Source of the DNA: Liolophura sinensis
Lineage: Eukaryota; Mollusca; Polyplacophora; Chitonida; Chitonidae
Assembly (NCBI RefSeq): GCF_032854445.1
Contig: NC_088306.1
Location: 3,346,373-3,410,372, forward strand
Direction: 5' to 3'
Length of the DNA stretch: 64,000 nt
Part shown: positions 13,001-25,000 of the stretch, in pieces
Numbering within the stretch: position 1 is the stretch's first letter
How the letters are laid out: every line of letters begins with the position of its first letter
Translations under genes and position numbers: made by a program
Notes under the pieces: model-generated
Told to the model about the DNA's origin: nothing
Seen by the model: only the letters and a program-made list of their open reading frames with translations
The model's database searches: none

Positions 13001-16000
13001 AAATAAATATTGGTAACTTTATTTATTAATCTATTTCGCACACTATGCAATGTGATATTTAAAATTACAGACAAATTAAGTCTACTATCAAGAACTTTCA
13101 ACTCATTTTCAAAATTTACGAACTTTGACAGATTTCAGGGATGAATGAGACCCCTTGAAGTAACTACTGTTGGAATTTAACAACAACAAAAAAAATATTC
13201 ATAGCTCACAACATTTTGTTTATACACTGCTAAATACACGATGTACATGACCCAAACTTTCACCCAAAGTCCTGCACATGGAAATCAACAAGGTAGCCCT
13301 CGACTGGGATACAAGTATGTGGTCCATCCCTATGCACATAGGCTACCACACAGTTGTGCAGCTTTCAGAACAGTCAGCATACAGTATTCAATCTCAAATT
13401 CGCCCCAACGATGCAATTTTACAGCCATATTAATGTACTTACATAATACTTTTTTACTGAAACTTACTTTTTCCAATAGGATACAATGCTACTTTCCAAA
13501 CGAATGGGACAATAAATCATTTTATAAAGATCAACAGAACTCTCAGAATCAGCAAACAAGCAAGTCATTCATGGACAAAATTGTAGGTCATTTACAGTAA
13601 TTGTCCCTGAATTATTTAGTGACAATTTGTTACTTTTGTAAACATTCTTGATTATATAATGCAACAAAGTTCTGATGAAAGTATAAACATGTCCATAATT
13701 TGTATCATTGCATATTTTATATAATGTGTTCATTTATTTATTTTTCTTTTTGATAAATGTGGTTGTAAAAACAGAATAGTGTATGTAACTATTCAACTTT
13801 TAATCCAAGTTATTATTTAGTCACCATGTACTATTTTGTAGGCATTTAATTGGTCTCTCTTTCCTCTTTCATTTTATTTATGTCATCTTCAATGTCTGTA
13901 CCGGTGTGGATTTGTCACAGTTAAATAATCTCCAGGGAGATGTGGTAAATGGCTATTTGCATCCTCACACGTTAAAAAATTTGATTTTTCAAAGTTTCAT
14001 TACATAGCACATATTATTCCTGAACCCTGAAATTAAGTTCAATAAATATGTTTCCTCATGATGACAATAAATATTTCACACCATTTGATTTTACAGAATA
14101 CAAAACAGCATTAAAGGCCATGGTGAATCACTCCTCTACCCCCAACCCCAACAGACCCTCAGTTATCCTCACCCCCTCCTCCCCCAACAGACACCCAGGC
14201 TTTGCCAACAACCTAGGATTTTCATTCAATAAATCATGCCAACAATTGTGTTAATCTCTTGTAATTGTCTAATGGACAGTCAAACCAAAATCTGGGTCAC
14301 TCACATGTTTTTATTTTACAGCCCTATAGCTTGTGAGTGTGTTATCTCAAACTGTCCATGTTGGTGGTCCAGGGTTATTGATATACAGTAAATGACCTAA
14401 AATCTCTTCACAAAATTTTTTTATGGGCAATAAACAATGTTATTAAGTGTTTATTCTGCTGCTAACAATTGATATTTTCCCAATGGGATATGATCCTATC
14501 TTCCAAACCAATCTAAAAACACCAACACATTTGTCAGGATCAGACAAAAGGTGCAACTTTTTTTCTGGTCACAGGTAAAATTTTCAGGCCATTTACTACA
14601 CACTCTCTTAATGATGTAAACTCCCTGATTATCTGTCAACCAAAAACACATAAATATTTGTCCCATCTGAATCTCCTTTTATAACCTTATCCACAGATCC
14701 CTCAATCTCCAAACTAAAGCTATGTAGTCCTGTTATATGTGACTAAGAAATGCCCTACTCAAGAATATTTCACTTATACCACAATAGCCAGCACTATTGT
14801 GGGAGGGAACCGTGCAGAGAGGGTGGCAAACTCACGACTATCCACAAGTGCTGGAAGACCTTCCCAGATACAGCCAGAGAGGAAGCCAGCATTAGAAAAT
14901 GACATATGAAAATATAGCACAGTACACATGTTACGTCATCTGTAGAAACTCTTGCCACCTGGTGGAGAAATATGCCAACCTCTTGGGTGGAAATTGTGAA
15001 CGGAGTCCTGGAAAATCTAAATGTAAATGGCTGCTACAAGACGTGGCCACACTTTGAAACTGAAACTCAAGCTTAAAAACTATGATTTTGCTGATCATTG
15101 TTGCTATGCAGTTTATAACCCATTGGCTATTTTTATATTTCCAAGCAACTATAAAACAATTAGTATCAAAGACACTGTTGTTGTTTTACCAACTTTCCTT
15201 TCTCGTAATTCTAGACAAGGTGGTGTTTGAGATCAAAGAATAGTGTACAGTGCCATGGAGACTACCTAAAGGGAAGTTGCATATTTCTAGGTGATGGACT
15301 TTGGTTAGGAGTTAAAACTACAGGTAAAGGCATTACTTTGGCAATATTTGACAACATAAGAAGGTAATTTACACGGTTGATTAAATCCTGTTTAGTTAGT
15401 TTTCAATATCCGCTGCAGTCTCTCCATTAAAACTGGCAGATTTCCCATGCCACAAAGCAATGGCATCACGTCAATAAAGCAGTCTGTTATCAAAACTCTT
15501 GCATCTAGACTTTGGGTAGTTTAAGCCTATTCGTGTGTGTGTGATTGTGTGATTGTGTGTGTGTGTGTGTGATTGTGTGATTGTGTGTGTGATTGTGTGT
15601 GTGTGTGACTGTGTGTGTGTGTGTGTGATTGTGTGTGTGTGTGTGTGTGATTTTTTAAAAACCATTACAGTATACATATAGGTACAGTGTACATTTAGGT
15701 TACAATGTGCATTTAGCATGGCTAAACATGGTGCCAACCTAAAGCACTGAGCAACTCCCAAGAAGACTTATTCTCGTAATTGTGCACCTGATGACCTCAC
15801 CTGATGACCTGACCAAAGAAAAGTCAGCCATTCTGAACTATTTATCCACAGAAGTCTCAAGAAGCAGTTTTTTTTATTCAAAAGATAAGGCTTTCCATGC
15901 AAATGGACAAGACTTAGAGTCAGGGTCAGTTCTGTCAATCCCTTGACCAACTGACCAAACAGTTCAAATCAACATCTCCACAGAAGGTGTAGAAAGGGAA

Positions 16001-19000
16001 AGAGGCCCATTAATTTGACCAGACCTCCATCTGGACAGCCGACTCCCTTGAACAGGAAATTAAAGGCCACAACTGTTTGCTGGAATTCTATATGAGGCTA
16101 TCGCCTTACCACCTGTGCAATCAAAGTGGACTTGTCTGTCATCTCTGACCTCAAAGATTAATTGTCTAAGTTAGCCTCAGGATAGCAGGGCATTTGCAGT
16201 CTAATTTGTGAATTCATGTTTAATATTTTCAAAAATAAAATAAAAGAAAATATTAAATAAGAAATCAAATTCTGTGCTTGCTTCTTATATCAATCCTATC
16301 ACTGGATCATCATTCAAGCCACACCATTTACAAAGCTGGCCTACGTGAACTCACACATGTATACAGCAAAAAGTGGTCTGAAATAGTTACAAAAGTTAAC
16401 TGAGAGATATAAATTCTTTTTTTTTTTTTTTTTAAATGTGACAATTTTTGTGAAGATTTACGGCAGACACTTGTACTTGCTGTCTATTATATTTGAGTCA
16501 TTTTATCCGTGTTTTTTTTATTTTCTCTACAGAATACCGATGCATTGTAAAAGGTCGGCTGTTGCTGTCTGCCCCTGACATTGACACACTCAACAACCAC
16601 CATTACTGGACTTCTATTTATCATGATGTATTCTCCTGCGTGAAAAGCTTTTCCTGTCGTCTTGTTAACCATCTAACCTCAGGGTTGTGACTAGGGGCAA
16701 ACTCCAGACACAAATTTGTTGGCAAGAAAAACACTGAGGTGAAAGGAAAAGCCCAGCCATGGTTTAACAGTTGATGCATAGTTGAGCCAGTTCAAAGAAA
16801 CTTTATACAGCTCTTTTTTTTTAAAAAAAAACAGCTCAGAAACCCTTCTTATCTTTGAACTTACATACAGTGGGAATTTGTCATTTTATCCCTTCAACAT
16901 GAGTTTTTACTTTAAAAAAAGCCAGACATTTCATCTAAAGTTCCTTCTACAAACTCTCTATAATCATTCTCTTCAAAAGACTGAGTGTATGTGTGCATGT
17001 ATCAGCACTATATTTCAAAGCCACGTTAAAAACTTCATCTAGACTTCATAAACATTCGCATCTCTGCATATATATAGGCAGATTTTATACATGTAGGTAG
17101 CACAGTTAACTATTTTTTCCGAAGTTTTTCAAGATCTTATCTCTGTTTCATAGTTACTGATATCAAATGTGTATGTACATACCATTTAATATGTAAAAAA
17201 AAAAGGACGGAAAAGAAATCAAGTATAGTCTTGTAGAATTGACATCTTATAGTTCAAATCAAAGTATATATACGTATATATAATAATATTTTTTTGCTCT
17301 TGAAGAATAAACATAAGTTTTCCCAAGATATGTATATAACTTCTTACATTAGCATGAAAAAAAAATTTTTCCAAAAAAGTGAGGAATATATGCACCGGTA
17401 CATCCTGTAACTTTTATCTATGAGATTCGACCAGAAAATAAAAACAAAAAAAAAAAAAAAAACATCATGCAAGTTCCCTCTAAAATGACGATCTGAATTT
17501 GTGTTTTAAAGATTTACAGTATAACAGGGCCCTCACGATTCCTTAGTTAGGAACACTCACACACTGTCCCATGAAGCGTGATGCCATTATCTGCCCCCAT
17601 CCAAAACCACAGATACACCACCCCTCCAAAGATACCCTACCCTAGTAGCGTGGACTAACCTATACAGAGTCCAAAATTAAGTCTAACAGAGTTTACTTGT
17701 CCAGAAGGAAATGCCAGAGAGAGTTAACAGTCTAGCACAGAAACCAAAAGTCAAACCAGGTCATAGCCATTTAGCTACCATACTACCAGAAAATGTACCT
17801 ACATTTGAATACATCAAGGGGTTTGTTTGTTAGAAATGTCCCTGGTTTCTGTCTTTCTACTCCAGACTAATGGGTTCCCTCAGATAACCCACACAAGTTG
17901 GCCTGTGTGGAAGTATAAGTCAAAAATTCAGGACGAAATGTGTGTGTGTGCAGGGCAGGGTGGGGGGGGGGGGGAGGGGGTGATGGAGGTCCATGGAGGG
18001 ACATGATGGATAGATGCAGGGTAGGCGTGGGTTTTCTTTGATTACCTCCACAGCTCATTAGTATAATGATATGCATGTACCAACATTTCGACTTTACCCT
18101 TGGGATGTTTTTCATTAGCCCTTCAGTGCCCAGCCTATGATACATGCACGTTAACAATTCACACAAATCCTTAACCCTTCGGCCTATGAAAATGCAACAT
18201 TCCCTGAAATCTGTCTTGCGAAATAATTCCTTTTATCTTGGCTTAAGTAGCACATTATTGAAAAATCTTTGTAAGGCCATCCTTAAAAATGCTTTGTTAC
18301 ATGTATCCCAACCCTACCAGAAATGGCATAGGATCTGCCGACTTGGGAACGACTGGAAATAATTTGAGCCTGACTCATGAAGAAGATATGGATTTTAAAG
18401 GAGTTAGACAAAACTCTTCTATCAAAATACCAATACAAAACTTCAGAGTATGACCATTTTGGGAGGGTCAGTCAGGTTACACACAACAAATATTTTTTCA
18501 GATGATGGTCTACACACATAAAATAAATTAACTCACAGGATATTTCCGTGAAAATTTCAAACTACATGTAAAAAGCAATCCTAGAGTGCAATCCTCTATG
18601 GACAGACAGACAGACAGGCAATTAACACTCTTCAAAAAAATTACCTTTTTTGACAGTGTTAAATACTAATGCAGCAGAGAAGGCTAGAATATTTAACAAG
18701 TCCTCAGGTAAGTTGACTAAGCTGAATACAGAGACTCTGGGTATGAATGCCATCATACGGTACTCTTTTGGTCCTCGCAGGCACATCATCGATTGGCTAC
18801 TATAGCGATCTTCATGAAGGATGCAGCTTAAATTTGATCAATAGGTTTGTTGGTGAAATGTTGCATCACATGGGTGTTTACACTGAGTACCTGGGTTTCC
18901 ACCCCCAAAATCAGCCATTCCCCATTTGAGGAGGAAAAACATTATAATAAAGATACCATCAGGCCATTTCTTTAATTATTTAAATGTGTGTGGTTGGGGG

Positions 19001-22000
19001 GGGGGGGGGGGGGAGTCTGCCACTGTAAGGCTTTCTTAGTTTCATGTACTACAGTAAAACATATCTTTCTACTATAAACAATACTGGTATGATTGATTAG
19101 ATTTCCAGCAGTCAACAGGATATTCTGATGGTGCAACCCCTGACAATACGACAGACCCACCCAGCCATTATCTACACTTCAGGGTAATATACACCTCAAA
19201 GACTACTACAGTAAACCTTTGTTACAGTCAAACATATCTTAAGTTGATAATATACACATACATATACATGTATAACTGTAGGCCAATCCAAGTTGTTGTT
19301 TTTCTGGGAAGGACAAATCTGTTCTTCCAATGTCAGAGGAAGGTACAAAAATAAAATTTAAAAACCTTTTAATTTATTGGGAATGTGGACTGTCCCAATA
19401 ATTTATTTCCTGTTGAAGACATATTTACATGATTGGAAAGCTTTGAAAAACAATAAAATCATAAAATTATCAAGATTACACAACATAAAAAGGTTGATTT
19501 TCAGTTTTTTGTTTTTATTAAATTTTTGGATTCTTCTGAGCCCATAAGACACAAAATAAAATTCTTGTTGCCTAAGATGTGCAAGGCCTGTGTCTGATAT
19601 CTTGTGTGATGGCCAAAAGCAAGGCCTGTGTCTAATATCTGGTGTGATGGCCAAAAACAAGGCCTGTGTCTAATATCTGGTGTGATGGCCGAAAACAAAG
19701 CCTGTGTCTAATATCTCGCGTGATGGCAGAAAACAAAGCCCACCCGTATGGTCTGGTTATGCACCAACTTCCTGTAAATTTTCTCTTACTGCCAGTTCTT
19801 GAGAGGAGAAGAAAAAAAGGGGGTTGCTTTGTTTACCAGGAGACAAGTGCCCCTCTACCTCGCCTCTGAAAGGTTAAGCAGGTCTAGAAAGCCCTTTGGT
19901 TGACCCCAGCCCCCTAGGGTTTTTGAAATCCCACTGCTAAGGGCCCACATGGCAGGCACCTGTGAGGCATGGTAAGTATGTTAGTCAGACCAGATGGCTT
20001 AACAGTTACACCAGGCTTCCACTGGCATCTCCAACGTGAAGATAGAGGCACTTTGAGATTAAAACTGTTCTGATATGGAATTGCATTATTGGCCAAATGC
20101 ACAGAAAGATTTTATTTTCTTCAAAATTTAAAAGCATCCCAGCTCACACTTTTTACATGCGTCTTAAAATAACATACGTTAACTGTTTCCAATATTAAAC
20201 CATTCACTCCAATAATGAGTGTTTAAACCAGAATTTAAATTTTAAGTTAATCAATAAAAACTGATTTTGTTGAAACAGCCCGTCCACAGTCCATGTGTAT
20301 AACCTGCAGACAAGCATACTGCTGGTCCTTTTTCCTGGCCCAGCACAAAATCAGCATGGACAAAATTTGAAGTCACATGCAATAATAACTCCTTGGATTC
20401 TCTTCCATTATTCAGGCAAATCTGACAAAATGTCACAAAACACAAAATTACTACGAATCTATACTGTACTGTTGGCAGGTGAAACATTATCTAATTTCAT
20501 CCCTCACACTCCAACAACATTTATGACACCTGAATTTAAGCATAACAGATGAAATGTCGTCCTCTTACTCATCACAGCACTTGGTAAGTGCCAAAACTGA
20601 TACTCATTTTCCAAAACTGGTATAAATGCAAAAATTTGCAGTATTTGTACAAAGTGTATGCTTTACAGCAGTTTTCTTTTTCATTTCTGCAAGTAGAGGG
20701 GCCTTTCTCTTTTATTAACAAGTTATTGTTTATTAGGTATGTTATGGTACAGGTATATGTGCAGGTAACTGCAGTTCACAATAGGTTAATTAATGTATAC
20801 CTATTACACTGATGTTAATGCTCTATGTCTCCATTCAGGTACACATGAAATAACAAGTTCAGCCTTTGGGGTGCTTAAATGGGAGTTACACCTGACTTAC
20901 CTGCTTTGTTAAGATATTTTATCAGGTAAATTCAACATCATGAGTTTAATAGACATTATCGTTACATATCAAAAATGAATGGTCACATCAGTAGGCTGAT
21001 AAGAGAATAAACATGACTGTCTTGGTAACGGTGGATAATTTTTTTTTCCTATGCAAATGTGTTTTTGGGTACATAATATCCTTAATGACCTAAATTTGCT
21101 TATTTTTCTGTTTTCTGGCAGAAAGGTGTTTTTTGGTTTGCTGGGTAAGGAAGATTATATCCCTCTGGGAAAATATGTGAGTTTCAGAACCACAAATAAT
21201 CTTTTCTGATATTTATTTGCTTCCAAAAATGCAATTTTTTTTTTCTGGGCGATATTACAGATCATTTGGGGTAAATTTATTTTTGCTGAATGAACAGATA
21301 TTGTAATTAAGGAGTACGTCTCAAAAAAACTAACGAGAGCAGATCAGCTGACGTTTGTATGCGAGACATGTAACTTCTTTATAAATCCGTAACAGTCAAT
21401 GTTGATTAACATGATGCATAATCAAGATAACACAGAGATCAAAAAGATAATTGGAACATAAAGCCTTTGTAGGGAATCTAATTATCTCAGTTTTACTAAC
21501 GAAGTGAAACATCAAACATGCACATCGCTGTCACAGGTGAATATACCTGTGAAGAGACTATTTCTGAGACTACCTGTATTTGTGTTTAAATTGGTCATTC
21601 TGTCTGTTGGTCAGTCCGTCAGTCAAATGTTTGGACATCCTTACTACGTATCTCTTAATATGGGTCATTTACTTAATATGGGAGCTGGGTGCAAGATGAC
21701 ACGAAAGGGGAAGTTGTACATGTAGCTGTTGTGAACTTGGGGTTGTACTTAAAGGATTAGTGTCCAGATTTATCATTTACTCATAATTAGCTGCCCATGC
21801 ATATATTGTTCAATTGAGTTTAAAAAAATATTTAAAAAAGGGTACATTAATGGGAGAAATATGGCACTTCAAATCACTTGATAATGAGGCTGGCTTTGTT
21901 CAGTTTCTTCCACGAACAGTCCTTAGTCTGCACCGAATTACGGCATGCAAGTTCAACCATTACAAGCTGCCATTTATTTCAGCGTTAAAAAAAAGCTACA

Positions 22001-25000
22001 AGCCTGACAGCAATCATATTAAATTTCTTCATCAATTGTTTGCTGCTCTGCATCCCGTTGTAAAAACAGGTTACGGAAGAAAATAGCTGTTGTGAACTTG
22101 TGTTTGTACTTAAGCAGAGTTTGACTCCATGTAGGGCTTGAGCAGAGAAACTCTGGACTTCATTACTGTAATTCTTCAACCTTATCATATGTTTACAAGT
22201 TGTTTATTTAAGCATATTCTGAAAGCATTACACTGTGTAGTCTGATAAAATCAGTGTGAAGCCCTGAAATGTGCTAACACAACCAATGTACTTTTGTGTC
22301 CAAAATCAGATTAAAATAATGCATAAATTGCACTGAAAGTTGCTCTTTCACATGCAAAAAGGAGACAAGTGCCCCTCTACCATGCCCCTGAAAGGTTCAG
22401 CAGGTCTAGAAAGAGGAATTAGGGTAGCAATTTACTGAACTAAAGAAGTTTCATGAATTTGAGTCCTGGTCGTCATATGACTGAATCATTGCTGATTATC
22501 CCCTAAAACTCCAAGCACACATACATACAGCTGGTGTTTAAAGTCAATGTAACTTAACAACCCCACCATCTATGTATTTATCGTGTTTATTTCAAATGTC
22601 AACAAAATGTCAGATGCATTCCATCAGCAGTAACAATAGAAAAATCTTTGCAATCTCAGACGGATATATGGAATATCATCCCCGACAAATCTTATTATAG
22701 TGTGTGAAATAAACTGGCAGAAATGTCAAGCAGTAGCAAAGACTGTACCGTAAAGTTGTTAAAAATATGGTCACTATATCTGCAGTCAGAAAACCCTTGT
22801 TTCATTTATTTATTTTTGATTGATGTTTTATGCCGTACTCAATCATATTTCACTTATACGATGGCAGCCAGTATTATTGTTGGAGGAATGCTTGTTTGAA
22901 TGTGTAAGATTGATCTACCTGTATGAGTTGATGGAAGAAATTTTCATCTAGCTGATCATGCTGCCACGTGGATATACATGTATTTATTAATCTGATTGTT
23001 TGTTTACTTCATATCCAAGAATATTTTACTCTCAAGACAGCAGCCTGCATTATGGTGGGAGGTGGGAGGAAACCAGGCAGTGCCTGGGTGAAAACTCGTG
23101 ATCATCTTCAGGTTGCTGCCACACCTTCCCACGTACAGCCAGAGAGAAACCCAGCATGAACTCAACCTGAACTCATAACACTCAACATCCACCCAAAAGA
23201 AAGAGGATTTCACCAGTCAAGACAAAATTGCAATGACAAGGATTTGAACTCTTGATAACCTGTGCTGAATTAAGAGCACCAGGTTACCCAAGCCCTTTGT
23301 GAAAGCCAACTAACCATTCTTCTCCCCAGAAAGATTGACTCATGCCACTCGCAGGTAGAGAGATAAGTGTTCAGGACCATTTCAAGAGTAATCCGCTAAA
23401 AGCCCTATAGATACATACAGTGTATATATTTGCTCTGAGCACTCTGGCCACTCTGGCCTGGCACAGGTAATATCGTTAAGGACCTACTCCCCGTCCTACA
23501 GGTGTTCTTTCAATAAGCCAATATACTTTTATAGACAAGCTGCGGTATTTTAAGTGGCTGTCTTTTCACACTGTCCTGAATACCATAAACTCACTAAAAA
23601 ATTTAACCTCAACACACCTTGAATGACGTATAATGTGCCTTTAAAGGATTATGATATGAAAAAGAGTATTAGTTTATTTAATGCCGTCTCATCTGACAGG
23701 TGTTTTGAAATGAGCGTGTGAAAAGCAAAGTACACCTGATCTTTATAATAATGTTACTGTATGTTTTGAAATGCATCAAACCATTAATTATGCCATTAAT
23801 TAAGACATCACTTTATCAAGATAAATCTCTGAATTGTGAAAAGGATTTAAGGTAAAAAAAAAAAACTCTTATGTAAACAAAGGTGCATTCACATTTTGAT
23901 AATAAAACTGCAACTATTGTCTTTTGTTTTAATTAGCGCTGACAGATTTGAAAAGCAAGTTGACAATAAAAGGGTATAATGAAATTAAAATAAATGCTTG
24001 AACAGCTGCACGTGTCATTATACACAAAAGCTCCTTTGAGAAATTAATAAAGTTGTTTACTTTACATATCAATTAAGGGTATGATTTTAATGAAGTTAAC
24101 AAAAATTAAGTGGTTGTACTCTGACAAATTATACACATAGATGTATCTAGAGATGTGTGCCACTTACAATGTGAGCGAAGTGTTTTCTTAAAACACCTCT
24201 GAATATCCTCACATGTAAGCAAACATTAGCAACCATAAAAATCATTAACTATGCAGACATTACTATATATGTTTATTACAGACTACAATCTTATAGATTA
24301 CTGTTTATAATCCCCACTGATTAATGGAAATGAGCTCCAATGATAACAAAATGACTCCATATACAAGTATATGCGTATAATATCTCTTTATATCTATCTA
24401 CCTGTACAAACATGTCTCCATCAGTTTACCTGTGAAAATCATGATTTACAAAGGTAAATTGCAGTTAAAAATGTGCATTTTTATAGGCAAATAAATGTGA
24501 TAAAATATTATTTTTGGTGTTTTTTTTGCATTTTGGCATTTTTCCAACAGAATATCATCTTACCTCCCAAACAAATTTTGGAAATTCTGATAAAATGAAC
24601 AACGTTGCCATGGACAAAATTTTAAGTCATTTACATTTTTTTTTTTTTTTGAAGTTTTGAAATATTTTTTATCAGTGCAGTGTTTATTTCATGTGTGAGC
24701 CAAGCAGTTGTAGCCCGATGAATATCTTAAATTAGCATATCTAATATACATGTATCTTTGATGTCCATTAATCAAGTGAAATACCTTAATGAATTACAAA
24801 AAAGGTAAATAAAAAGCATTATTAAGACATCAGGAAGAAAGAACAAGAAACCAATCCTAAATGAAAATGTTCGTCTACTTAATTCTTGTTTTACTTTCTT
24901 GCAAATTTTTGTAACTTCTATATATAGCCTTCATCGACCTTCAAAACATATACATTACACAGCAACAGCAACAAGTAACTTGTTATTTTCAGGTTTCAAT

